Below are positions 8,844 to 16,548 of a stretch of 41,173 nt of DNA, piece by piece. Within the stretch, counting starts at the first letter, position 1. Each line of letters begins with the position of its first letter. The notes below the pieces were generated by a model, which saw only the letters and a program-made list of their open reading frames with translations, was not told where the DNA came from and searched no databases. This DNA is from Streptosporangiaceae bacterium (GTDB lineage: Bacteria; Actinomycetota; Actinomycetes; Streptosporangiales; Streptosporangiaceae). The stretch lies in the NCBI GenBank assembly GCA_025964715.1, contig JAOPYH010000416.1:1-41173 (forward strand), read 5' to 3'. Position numbers and translations under genes: made by a program.

Positions 8844-8850
8844 GTGCTCT

Positions 8851-8876
8851 CTTCCCTCGCGAGCTCAGCCGGGAAA
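8851..8876 (-). promoter_or_regulatory. Possible ribosome-site sequestering hairpin of the nrdA leader
   Basis: On the minus strand, UUUCCC (8876-8871) can pair with the GGGAAG (8856-8851) that forms the nrdA ribosome-binding site, enclosing a 14-base loop. This would be a translational expression platform for the upstream cobalamin aptamer, hiding the ribosome site when ligand is bound. The pairing is short, includes one G-U pair, and is inferred from sequence only. Confidence 0.4.
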
Positions 8877-8949
8877 GGGCGCACGAAGGTGGGCGCGGCT
8901 CGGCCGCGACCCGCCCGGCGGCCTTCCCACGAGGCCATGGACCAATGCC

Positions 8950-9151
8950 GGTGCGGGCAGGTCTTCGGACTCGTGGGCGCCGCGCCGGTCCAGGACCGGC
9001 ACGTCCTACTGGCCGTCGCTTCCCAGGTCATCGGACCCAGTGCGTGATGACGGCGGTCGTTCCCACTCACCGCTGCGGGGCAGTCCCGGATGCACGCCGG
9101 GTTCCCTCTTACGACGCCCGGCCGCTCACGGCGGCCCGGCGAACCAGCACC
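8950..9151 (-). ncRNA. Cobalamin (B12) riboswitch upstream of nrdAB
   Basis: Read on the minus strand, the segment contains the hallmark blocks of the B12 aptamer. AAGAGGGAACCCGG leads into CCGGGACTGCCCCGCAGCGG (9090-9067 region), and the 3' B12 box GAGTCCGAAGACCTGCC lies at 8972-8956. GGTGC (9151-9147) can pair with GCACC (8954-8950) to close the outer helix. About 105 bases separate the aptamer from the nrdA start. In Streptomyces a B12 riboswitch shuts off nrdABS so that the B12-dependent class II reductase NrdJ is used when cobalamin is plentiful. The same logic is inferred here, and it predicts an nrdJ elsewhere in the genome. A 122-codon open frame across this segment is incidental. Confidence 0.92.
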
Positions 9152-9158
9152 ACCGAGG

Positions 9159-9206
9159 ACCATACATGTGGGGGTGCTCAGTGCGTGGGAACACAAGATG
9201 TTGGGC
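9159..9206 (-). promoter_or_regulatory. Two NrdR-box-like sites and putative -10 of nrdAB
   Basis: Minus-strand GCCCAACATCTTGTGT (9206-9191) matches the actinobacterial NrdR box (ACACAATATCTTGTGT type) at about 13 of 16 positions. A weaker second box, CCCCCACATGTATGGT (9174-9159), starts exactly 32 bases away, close to three helical turns, as in known NrdR operators. The second box contains TATGGT, a plausible -10 element that would start transcription near 9152, the 5' end of the riboswitch. NrdR binding would then block RNA polymerase. NrdR regulation is known for the family; its use here is inferred. Confidence 0.6.
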
Positions 9207-9266
9207 ATGTCACAACGGCGACGTCATCCGAAGGCAGTCGTAGCCCCCCGGCTTCGGTTCTGCCGG

Positions 9267-9863
9267 TCAGGGGCGCACGGCGCGGACCAGCGTGTCCACG
9301 GCACTGCGGGTCTCGCCGTCTACGGTCACCGGTCGCAGAACGCGCTCGGCACGCTCCACCACCATGCCTGGCAGGGCGCTCGTGATGGTGTCCGGGGTGT
9401 GGAGGATCAGGGGGTCCTGCGGCCCGCCCACACCTTCGGTGACGTTGGTCCGGTCATGCCCGACGACCAGGAGGACCCCGCTCGGCCGCAGCGCGGCCGC
9501 GGCACGCTCGAGCACAGCCGACATCTCGGTGGCCGGCAGATGCAGGTAGGCGATCACCACGGCATCGAAGGCCTGCTCCGGCGGAACCCATGACACCACG
9601 TCCACGACGAGGTGATCCATGTTCAGCGACCTGGCCTCGGCCAGCCGGCGAGCGCGCTCGACGGCGATGGGGGAGAAGTCCACCGCGGTGACGTCCCAGC
9701 CGCGCTCGGCCAGCCAGAGCGCGTTCCGGCCCTCACCGGAGGCCAGGTCGAGAGCGCGACCGGGCGCGAGCCCGCAGAGCTCCTCGGCGACGAACCGGTT
9801 CGGCTCCGCCGACCACAGCAGGTCCTGATCGGCGTATCGGCGATCCCAGGCGTCCGCGTCCAT
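9267..9863 (-). CDS. Class I SAM-dependent methyltransferase (TehB/UbiE-like)
   Basis: A 198-residue Rossmann-fold methyltransferase. WDRRYADQDLLWSAEPNRF is the N-terminal region typical of small TehB/thiopurine-type enzymes. LDLASGEGRNALWLA is motif I (SAM-binding glycine loop), VTAVDFSPIAVERAR contains the acidic residue that holds the ribose, and AFDAVVIAYLHLP is the motif after strand 4. The substrate cannot be deduced. I chose ATG at 9863 because GGGGGGA lies directly upstream; longer in-frame starts add an Arg-rich tail without homology. The gene ends just beyond the nrdA control region and is transcribed in the same direction. Confidence 0.82.
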   Translation of the reverse strand: MDADAWDRRYADQDLLWSAEPNRFVAEELCGLAPGRALDLASGEGRNALWLAERGWDVTAVDFSPIAVERARRLAEARSLNMDHLVVDVVSWVPPEQAFDAVVIAYLHLPATEMSAVLERAAAALRPSGVLLVVGHDRTNVTEGVGGPQDPLILHTPDTITSALPGMVVERAERVLRPVTVDGETRSAVDTLVRAVRP

Positions 9864-9932
9864 GAGTCCCCCCATCGTGACCTTGGCCGCCATCGTAGGC
9901 CGCCGCCGCCGGGCGCGCGGCCGGAGCCGCAC

Positions 9933-10592
9933 CTAGACCAGCCGGCTGGTGAATCCGGCCTGTACCAGGCGGTCGCAGGCGTCCCGCACTTCACCGGGGA
10001 CGTGCTGGGGGATCGCGAACCCCCGCTCGGCGTACAGGGCGATGCGCTGTGTGTCGCCGACCAGCATGTTGATCACGCGGTTCGCGTCTCCGATGCCGGT
10101 GATGTAGTCATCGAGCGGCAGCGGCCGGGACGCACAGAGGACGTCGAGCTCTGGCCAGAGCTTCCTGGCGGTCGCGTAGGCGCGCCGCTGCTGGTACGGA
10201 CGCGAGACCAGGATGGCCGAGGAGACGGCGATGCCCTCGTCGGCGAGCAGCTCGCGGGTGAACCGCAGGTTCTCGCCGGTGTTGGTGGCCTTCGGCTCCA
10301 CCAGGATCGCCTCGGCCGGGACGCCGAGTTCGATGGCGTGGCGGCGATAGTGGACGGCCTCACCGCCCGGGAAGGCGTCGGCCGTCGTGGGCGCATTGGC
10401 GCCGGTGAAGACGATGCGCCGGAACAGGCCCGCGTGGAACAGCTCAGCGGTGAACGGGGCGACGCCCAGGTCATGGCTGCCCAGCCCGATACCGACATCG
10501 GTGGGACGTAGTTCATGGCCCAGATCGTGGTAGTCCCAGAGGATCTCCACGTCGGCTCGGAACCCATCGGGCAGGGTCGCGACGGCGGTCAT
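9933..10592 (-). CDS. YdcF/SanA-like DUF218 protein
   Basis: A 219-residue protein with the DUF218 pattern. VGIGLGSHDLGV is the first strand/loop, RIVFTGAN is the phosphate-type loop, GEAVHYRRHAIELGVPAEAILVEPKATNTGENLRF is the conserved central block (quoted in two overlapping parts: EAVHYRRHAIELGVPAEAIL and LVEPKATNTGENLRF), and AILVSRPYQQRRA is the family's later motif. There is no signal peptide or membrane segment, so it is cytosolic like E. coli YdcF, which binds SAM; a catalytic role is not established. The ATG at 10592 directly follows GGGGC. It is transcribed with the neighbouring methyltransferase and hemerythrin genes, but gaps of 35-70 bases leave operon status open. Confidence 0.8.
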   Translation of the reverse strand: MTAVATLPDGFRADVEILWDYHDLGHELRPTDVGIGLGSHDLGVAPFTAELFHAGLFRRIVFTGANAPTTADAFPGGEAVHYRRHAIELGVPAEAILVEPKATNTGENLRFTRELLADEGIAVSSAILVSRPYQQRRAYATARKLWPELDVLCASRPLPLDDYITGIGDANRVINMLVGDTQRIALYAERGFAIPQHVPGEVRDACDRLVQAGFTSRLV

Positions 10593-10627
10593 GCCCCATA
10601 TGTATCGGGAAACGGGTCAGAGCCTGG

Positions 10628-11179
10628 CTATTTGCCCTCGGTGGCCTTGCGAACCGCCTCCATCAGCTCCTCCTTGGACATCTCCGACCGCCCCTCGACG
10701 CCGAGCTCCCTGGCCAGCTCGTAAAGCTCCTCCCGCGACGGGCTCATCCGGCCGAGCACGGTCTGGCGCCGCTCCGTGAAGGCCTCGGCCAGTTCGCTGA
10801 GCTTGCTCTTGCTGAGGGACTCCCGCAGCTTGGGCAGAACCTCGTTCTCCTCTTCGCGGTTATGCGTCGTGACCGCGTCGACGAAGGGGCGCAGTTGCCG
10901 CTCGAAGTCCCCGCTCTCGGGATCGGTCTGCTTGACCCGTTCCAGTAGCTGCTCCGCCTCATGGTGTTGCTCGATCGACTGGTACGCCCGCTCCTTGTCG
11001 CCGAGTTCGTCGGCCAAGACGGGGTAGACCTTCTCCTGCTCGGCGCGGGAGTGCGCGATGTACATCGCTTCGGTCTCCCTGAGGAGCAGTTTCCGGGCCC
11101 TGCTGTTCTCCTTCAACCGGCTGAACATCTGGTCCATCTCTCGATGATCCTGGGTGATCATGCTGATGACGTCGGCCAT
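10628..11179 (-). CDS. Hemerythrin (HHE)-like protein with C-terminal Rho_N/SAP-like tail
   Basis: A 183-residue helical protein. The His and Glu residues expected of a hemerythrin-like di-iron site are present in order: ITQDHREMD, HSRAEQEKVYP, EQHHEAEQLL and THNREEENEVLP. These proteins bind oxygen, nitric oxide or peroxide-type ligands, or store iron. After the bundle, a C-terminal segment (REELYELARELGVEGRSEMS, then KEELMEAVRKA) resembles the small Rho_N/SAP helix-extended-helix module, which binds nucleic acid in other proteins. The start is ATG at 11179 with GGGGAGAA six bases upstream. A longer in-frame upstream reading has no support. Confidence 0.85.
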   Translation of the reverse strand: MADVISMITQDHREMDQMFSRLKENSRARKLLLRETEAMYIAHSRAEQEKVYPVLADELGDKERAYQSIEQHHEAEQLLERVKQTDPESGDFERQLRPFVDAVTTHNREEENEVLPKLRESLSKSKLSELAEAFTERRQTVLGRMSPSREELYELARELGVEGRSEMSKEELMEAVRKATEGK

Positions 11180-11474
11180 GGTGTTCTCCCCTCTCAGAGG
11201 GGCGCCCTGCCCGGATAAACCCACGTCATTCGGTGCGGGACGTAAAGGAATTCCAGGGAGCGCCAGCGAAGGATCAAGGAATAGGGTCGGCTGAACGACC
11301 ACAACGCTTGATCATCACAGTCGGCTGGACTCGGCTCGAGCCGACCACGTCAGCGGGAGTGATTCCACGCAGTAGCGCTTCCCGGTCCAGCACGATGTAC
11401 GACAACGGGCCCTGCGCCAGCCAGCCCCGCCGCGACCTCGGCGAGCCGCCGGTGGTAGACCTCGCCCGAGAGTG
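11180..11474. other. Intergenic region, 295 bases, possible decayed reading frame
   Basis: No intact gene is visible. On the minus strand two short stretches look protein-like in different frames (EVYHRRLAEVAAGLAGAGPV around 11460-11400 and SYIVLDREALLRGITPADVV around 11405-11345), as if a small gene had been frameshifted and lost its ends. Neither matches a family I can name. The promoter of the hemerythrin gene must also lie here; I see no convincing -35/-10 pair. Confidence 0.3.
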
Positions 11475-11509
11475 AAGACGGTGCCCGCGGAGGTCACGGG
11501 CACCGTCTT
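11475..11509 (-). terminator. Perfect 13-bp inverted repeat, terminator of the secreted-protein gene
   Basis: AAGACGGTGCCCG (11475-11487) and CGGGCACCGTCTT (11497-11509) form a perfect 13-bp stem with a 9-base loop, starting 14 bases past the stop of the large secreted-protein gene. There is no long U tract, which is common for actinomycete terminators. Confidence 0.8.
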
Positions 11510-11522
11510 GGAGGCGTACTCC

Positions 11523-14009
11523 CTAATGGGTGAGGATGCAGAGCAGAGAGCAGGCGGTTGCGGACGAGGGTTTGGTGACCGTCCGTGGAGTGCCTGGGGG
11601 TGAGTTCACGGGTGTGAAGGACGCGGTCGCGGTGTTCTTCAGTGGCAGGACCAGCAGGTACGTGGAGCAGTAGAGCTGCTTGCTCTCGTTGGCCCGCAGT
11701 GCGAAGGTGCCCGCGACGCTCTCGCAGGACGGGGCGACGTGGTCGTCCAGCGTCACGTTCGCGGCGTCGACAGGCCCGGCATTGGTCACGGTTATCCGCC
11801 AGTAGGCGGTGCCGAGCAGGCCGAGCAGCCCCGTGGGACTGTTCTTCGCCCACGGCCCCTTACCTCCGGGGCCGCAGTCGACGGCGTGCGCCGACCCGCA
11901 GATCTCTTTGTTCACAGTGACCTTGGGAGTGCAGCCGGCGCCAGGAGCGACCGGCAGGCCGACCGTGTTGGAGGTGAGGTCGCCGGTGACGTCCGACCCC
12001 GTGGCGGTGTTGGACACTCCGGTGACCGTGCAGGTGTTACTGATCTTCGTTTGGAAGCAGACCTGCGGGGCGTCGCCGACGTAGCCGACGACCAGGGCCG
12101 GTTGGTTTCCGCCGGAGAAGTCGCTGCCGTTCTTCAGCACCAGGTTCGTCTGCACCTTGATGGCCGGATGAGCGCTCGCCGAGATCCCGGATAGGTCGGC
12201 TGTCCCGTCCGGGGCGAAGCCCGGGGTCGCGATCGTGGCCCCGTCCGGGTCGGTGACCGACACCGTGGAGGCGTCCAGATCGACGTTGCCCACGTCGATG
12301 TTCTCCAGACGCGCGTTTTGGTAACCCTGCACGTGCCCGGTGCCGCCGTCGCAGTAGAACGACGATGGCCTCAGCGTCACAGCCGCCCCGCTGCGTACGC
12401 AGGGAGACCGGCCATTGGCGGGATCGAAGGCGAAGAGCACCCCGGCGTCACCGAGTCCGAGCATGCATCCGGTCGTCGCGTCATGGGCGTAGCCGTAGTC
12501 GCGCGTGGCGCCGCCGTTCACGCCAGGATGCGTGGCCGCAGCCGGGAACCCCGTGCATGGAGTGGCGGCGGTCCAGTCGTAGCAGACCGTCGCCCCCGCG
12601 ATGTTGCCTCCCCAGATCGGGAAATAGCTGTGCGTGTGTCCGTCTGCCCCGCGGAAGGTCTCGGGGTTGAACGTCAGTAGAGCCCCGCCCAGCGAGCCGA
12701 AGCCCGACGGCGCCGCGAGCGGTGAGCCATCGATCGCATAGCACTTGGTCTGCGGCGCGCTCCCACCGGTAGTGGTGGCGCACACGCCTCGCGCGTCGCC
12801 CGCGGTGTTGTACGCCGGGTAGGCGTTGTAGGTGTAGTAGCCGTTGGCCGCGATGGCGAGTGGCGTGCTCCAGCCGCCACATGCCCCGTGGGTGCCGGGG
12901 TCGAAGCAGCCGAGCGCCGGCGGGTGGGACCCGCTGGAGGAGCCCAGCGGTGAGGACGAGGCGAAGACCTTGCCGTCGGCGACGGCCATCGCCCCCAGGA
13001 AGTCATTCTGGCCGGCGCCGGGCTGATCGTTGTTGGGCGGGACGATGGGGGCGTAGGGCTGTCCGGCGCACGGGGTGCGGGAGGCCATGGACAGGCACAG
13101 CACCTGACCCGTGGTGGCGACGCCGTACAGGTCGCCGCCGGTCGCCACCAGCCCGGCCAGGCCGTTGACGCTCGACGGTGAACCGCCCCTGTCCACGAGC
13201 GGGAAGAACCCGCAGTCGGCGCGGGCTCCCAGGTCGAGGCAGCCGACCCCGACCGCCTGGTTCGTGACCGCCGCGTAGTAGACCACGCCGGGCCGGGCCG
13301 GATCGAAGACGTACTGCGGGGTGAGCGTGGTGGCGATGTCGGCCGTGGACCCCGATCCGAGCGGGCCCGGGGCGCTGTTCAACGGCTTGGGCCATGGCGC
13401 GCCGGAGCACAACTGCCCAGTGGTGAGGTCGGTGCATACGAGCACCGGGCCGGGGACCCTGGAGTGGTGGTAGGTGTTCCAGGCCTCCACCTTGCCCGCG
13501 GCGCGATACAGGATCGGGCTGAAGCCGTCCCCGCCGGTCGCGGTGTTGACCGGCCGCAACGGGGGCAGCAGCGCCGCTCCAAGGTTCGTGCCTTTCTGGC
13601 GTGCGGAGGGGTTGCCCGCCCGCACCGCCGTCGTGGCGCTGCCGCTATCGGTGTTCTGGAAGGTGGTTCCGTCCGTGGACCATGACGGCGTCCATCCCGG
13701 CGGGACCTTGAGGGAGCCGGGCTCGTAGGTCTGTGCGCTCGACGCCCCGTAGATCGGATCGGTGATGGTCGCCGGCGCCGGGCCGGCGGAGCCGTTGCCG
13801 GTGTAGTCGACGACCCAGTTGATCACATCACCGTGGCCGGCCGGGCCGGCGCCCGGATGGGTCACGTTCTGCGCGCTCTTCTTCAGGACCGAGGCCTCGG
13901 CCGCGGGCGCGGCCGTGCTGGACACCCCGATCATCGCTCCGGCGAGGAGCAGGCCGGCGGTCGTTAATGACAACGTCCGCACAGCGCCCGAGTGAATGGC
14001 TATCCGCAT
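11523..14009 (-). CDS. Large secreted protein with Cys-x8-Cys repeats and C-terminal DUF11-like domain
   Basis: An 828-residue exported protein. Residues 1-37 form a signal peptide: basic start, hydrophobic TTAGLLLAGAMIGVSS, then an APAAEA cleavage region. Residues 41-110 resemble a DUF11-type beta domain (VLKKSAQNV, GDVINWVVDYTGNG). Residues 185-545 carry repeated loops with cysteines nine apart: C192/C201, C257/C266, C305/C314, C368/C377 and C476/C485, each in a CxDxxxxxxC-like setting. They suggest disulfide-pinned beta-propeller blades. Residues 735-800 form another DUF11-like domain (WRITVTNAGPVDAANVTLDD). No LPxTG or membrane anchor is seen, so it is probably secreted or wall-associated. 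ATG at 14009 has GAAAGAG six bases upstream. Function unknown; adhesive or binding roles are plausible. Confidence 0.82.
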   Translation of the reverse strand: MRIAIHSGAVRTLSLTTAGLLLAGAMIGVSSTAAPAAEASVLKKSAQNVTHPGAGPAGHGDVINWVVDYTGNGSAGPAPATITDPIYGASSAQTYEPGSLKVPPGWTPSWSTDGTTFQNTDSGSATTAVRAGNPSARQKGTNLGAALLPPLRPVNTATGGDGFSPILYRAAGKVEAWNTYHHSRVPGPVLVCTDLTTGQLCSGAPWPKPLNSAPGPLGSGSTADIATTLTPQYVFDPARPGVVYYAAVTNQAVGVGCLDLGARADCGFFPLVDRGGSPSSVNGLAGLVATGGDLYGVATTGQVLCLSMASRTPCAGQPYAPIVPPNNDQPGAGQNDFLGAMAVADGKVFASSSPLGSSSGSHPPALGCFDPGTHGACGGWSTPLAIAANGYYTYNAYPAYNTAGDARGVCATTTGGSAPQTKCYAIDGSPLAAPSGFGSLGGALLTFNPETFRGADGHTHSYFPIWGGNIAGATVCYDWTAATPCTGFPAAATHPGVNGGATRDYGYAHDATTGCMLGLGDAGVLFAFDPANGRSPCVRSGAAVTLRPSSFYCDGGTGHVQGYQNARLENIDVGNVDLDASTVSVTDPDGATIATPGFAPDGTADLSGISASAHPAIKVQTNLVLKNGSDFSGGNQPALVVGYVGDAPQVCFQTKISNTCTVTGVSNTATGSDVTGDLTSNTVGLPVAPGAGCTPKVTVNKEICGSAHAVDCGPGGKGPWAKNSPTGLLGLLGTAYWRITVTNAGPVDAANVTLDDHVAPSCESVAGTFALRANESKQLYCSTYLLVLPLKNTATASFTPVNSPPGTPRTVTKPSSATACSLLCILTH

Positions 14010-14433
14010 CTGCAGCTCTTTCTTTCTGCCATGGCGGGAATCCGCCCATGAAGTCACAACAACGCTGCGGTTGTTCAACGCTGAACGGCGCAGATAGCCC
14101 CCTGTCCCGTCTGCGGTGCCCCAAAAACTCGGCCCCTTCGTCCCTTATCCAAATCCGGCCGAAATTCATAAGAGCCAAAATAAGACGTGCAGACATTTTG
14201 GGACTTTAAGGAAATGTTCCGGCTTGTGTACTATCCGAGAAGGACAGGTTCTCCTTGCCAGGCACGTGCGTGCCCGGGCGGACGACCAGCGGAAAGGCCT
14301 GGTGAGCTTGACTGATCCACTGTCGGGGCCGCGTCGCCCCGTGGGGCCCGGCCATGGCCGTGAGTGGTCACCGGCGCAGGGACTCCGTGAGGATTACGAT
14401 GGCCGACCATCCGGCGCGGAGGGAACTGAGCCC
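14010..14433. other. Divergent control region between secreted-protein and AlkZ-like genes
   Basis: This 424-base gap is locally A/T-rich around 14140-14235, unlike the coding DNA on either side, and should hold the promoters for both divergent genes. Candidate elements are TACTAT at about 14229-14234 on the plus strand and the short palindrome GGAAATGTTCC nearby. I see no RNA gene or convincing open frame. Confidence 0.35.
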
Positions 14434-15201
14434 ATGAGCGGAATCCACGGTCTGCGGATAAAGCGTTGGCGCATGGACCGGCCTCCGCTACGCACGGCGG
14501 ACGAGGCGGCCTCCTACATCTATGACGTCGGGTTCGCTCTGCTCTTCGGTGATCGCGGGGCGTCGCTCCCCGCTCTGCGGGAGGCCGCGCGCGACGATGA
14601 CAGCCCGCTGCTCCCCACGGGCTGGACCGAGGACATCGAGCGCATCTGGACGTGGAAGGACGAGCTGCCACTGATGGGCCGCGCCTGGGTGGGACGGTTC
14701 GTGGCGGCCCGGCAGTCCCTGGTCTCACCCGGCCTGCTGGCGTTGCTGCGCCCTGGTGAGAGCGAGCAGGCGCTGATCCTCGGTGCGCTGTCCCCGACCT
14801 GCCGGAAGGTCTTCGAGCGGGTCGAGGCGGAGGGGCCGACCTCGATGCGGATGATCCGTCAGGACTTCGGCTTGGACTCACGGGCGAGCCAGCGGGTGCT
14901 GGCCGAGCTCGGCCAGGCACTGCTGTTGACCAACTACGGCACCGCCCAGGACGGTCCGGGGTGGCCGAGCTGCGTCATCGAGTCGACCGGCCGTGCCTTC
15001 CCCGCCCAGGACCCGCGGCCCGCCGGCGAGCGGCGACGGGACGCAGCACTGCTCTTGCTGGACACCATGGTCACGGCTGATGCGCGGCAGCTCGCCCGCG
15101 CGTTCCGCTGGCCACGCAAGGAGGCCGCCGCGGTCCTGGCGGGCCTGGCCGATGAGGGCCGGGCCCGCCCCGGGGCGGACGGCGCCTACCGCCCCTGCTG
15201 A
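14434..15201 (+). CDS. AlkZ-related winged-helix protein
   Basis: A 255-residue protein. The N-terminal block (TADEAASYIYDVGFALLFGD, then TEDIERIWTWKDELPLMGRA and VAARQSLVSPGLLALLRPG) matches the pattern of actinobacterial AlkZ-related proteins, relatives of the HTH_42/YcaQ DNA glycosylase family. Two winged-helix-like segments follow (SMRMIRQDFGLDSRASQRVL and ARQLARAFRWPRKEAAAVLA). I do not see the QxQ/QxD catalytic motif of AlkZ-type crosslink-repair glycosylases, so DNA binding is more secure than glycosylase activity. ATG at 14434 follows GGAGGGA nine bases upstream. It is convergent with the TldE-like gene, 25 bases apart, with no obvious terminator between them. Confidence 0.65.
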   Translation: MSGIHGLRIKRWRMDRPPLRTADEAASYIYDVGFALLFGDRGASLPALREAARDDDSPLLPTGWTEDIERIWTWKDELPLMGRAWVGRFVAARQSLVSPGLLALLRPGESEQALILGALSPTCRKVFERVEAEGPTSMRMIRQDFGLDSRASQRVLAELGQALLLTNYGTAQDGPGWPSCVIESTGRAFPAQDPRPAGERRRDAALLLLDTMVTADARQLARAFRWPRKEAAAVLAGLADEGRARPGADGAYRPC

Positions 15202-15226
15202 CCCGGCGGCCCGGCGCCCGAACCGG

Positions 15227-16546
15227 CTATCTCCCGATCGTCAGGCCCGTGACGTGCAGATCCGGCGACCCGAACGACGACTCGGCGTCGTCCGCCCAGG
15301 ACAACGTGGATCCCATACCAGCGATGTTCTGGAGCAGATCGAGCACGTTTCCGGCCACGCTGAGACCCGTCACGTGCCACACGTTGCCGCCGCCGTCCTC
15401 CACGAGGCCGGTCGCGCCGGTCGCGAACTCGCCGGTGATCCCATTCGCCAGGTGCATCCCGTGGGTCTGTGTGATCCGAAGAGTGGGACCGTCGAGCCGA
15501 AGCGGACTCGACGCGGGCACGATGAACAGGTTGCTGGCCCCCGGACGCGGCGCCGAGGTCACATCGGGCTGACGTGCGTTACCCGGCACGCTGCCTTCGA
15601 CCTCGGCCGCCTGGATCCGGGACCCGAGGAACCCCCGAAGCCGTCCCCTCTCGATCAGCGCACGCGCCGCTGCCGCCGTTCCCTCGTCATCGAACGGCAG
15701 GTGGCGCGGGCCCGTCCCGTACAACGGATCATCGATCACCGTGACCGACCGCGCACCGACCTGCAGACCGAGCCGGCCGGCGAGCCGGCTACTCCCTCGC
15801 TCGACCGCCTCCGCGGAGAGCGCTTCGCCGAGTAGACAGACCAGCTGCGCGGCGACGCTGCCCGCGAGGACCACCTGGCCGGGGAGAGCGGCCGCCGGAG
15901 CCAGTGCGGGTGCGAGTAGCTGCTGCCGGGCGCTCGTCAGCATCAGATCGTCGAAGCGTTCGAGCAGCCAGCCCAGGTCCGGGCCCGACTCGGCCCGGTC
16001 CACGTGCGCGGTCTCGCCGTCCGCGCCGGTCCTCGTGGCGCGCAGCACGAGGGATCCGTGCGTGGTGGGGAAGGTCTGCGACCTCTGCGGCGTCGCGTGT
16101 TGAACCGTCCGGCAGAGCTGGAGGGCGCGCACCTCGCACTCACGGGAGCCGGGAAAGACGGAGGCGGCCACAAGCTTGTCGTGCAGGCTGTCCAGACCGG
16201 CCACCGTGCGGCCGGGCCATTCCCGGCGGTCCGGCGCGTCTCCGCGGCCGGGCCGTGCCGTGACAGGGCTCTCCTTGGGAGCGTCCCTCCCGGATGTGCT
16301 GCGCAGGAGGGCCAGCCCCTCCGCGACGACCGTACGCACGTCGACGTCCACACCTCCGGCAAGCACGGCCCACTGTGCGCCGTCACTGACGGCAAGGCTC
16401 ACGACCGCGTCGTTGGTGACCCCCTCGGATTCGACCGATCCGTTGCGGGCCACGAACTCTTCGCGCCGCTCATCGATGGCTCGTACCTCACCATGGATCC
16501 CGCGCCGCCCGCACTCGTCCAGGTAGTCGACCAGCAGTTCGTCCAT
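15227..16546 (-). CDS. TldE/PmbA-like protein, partner of the TldD-like protease
   Basis: About 439 residues with the TldD/PmbA fold. It lacks HExxxH, as expected for TldE (PmbA), the non-catalytic partner. Recognisable blocks are VDVDVRTVVAEGLALLRSTS, VTVIDDPLYGTGPRHLPFDDEGT (quoted as SVTVIDDPLYGTG and LPFDDEGTAA), SNLFIVPAS and a Gly-rich C-terminal domain. ATG at 16546 has GGGAG seven bases upstream, and the tldD-like stop lies three bases before it, so the two are translationally coupled. TldD/TldE heterodimers degrade unfolded or small peptides, and in microcin B17 maturation they remove a leader peptide. Related pairs occur in natural product clusters such as lincosamides (LmbIH/LmbQ). 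The pair here flanks ATP-grasp and radical SAM genes. Confidence 0.85.
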   Translation of the reverse strand: MDELLVDYLDECGRRGIHGEVRAIDERREEFVARNGSVESEGVTNDAVVSLAVSDGAQWAVLAGGVDVDVRTVVAEGLALLRSTSGRDAPKESPVTARPGRGDAPDRREWPGRTVAGLDSLHDKLVAASVFPGSRECEVRALQLCRTVQHATPQRSQTFPTTHGSLVLRATRTGADGETAHVDRAESGPDLGWLLERFDDLMLTSARQQLLAPALAPAAALPGQVVLAGSVAAQLVCLLGEALSAEAVERGSSRLAGRLGLQVGARSVTVIDDPLYGTGPRHLPFDDEGTAAAARALIERGRLRGFLGSRIQAAEVEGSVPGNARQPDVTSAPRPGASNLFIVPASSPLRLDGPTLRITQTHGMHLANGITGEFATGATGLVEDGGGNVWHVTGLSVAGNVLDLLQNIAGMGSTLSWADDAESSFGSPDLHVTGLTIGR

Positions 16547-16548
16547 CG

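Noticed and set aside
8840..9208. 122-codon open frame upstream of nrdA
   Set aside because: It covers the cobalamin aptamer, whose conserved RNA blocks explain the sequence; no protein family is visible.
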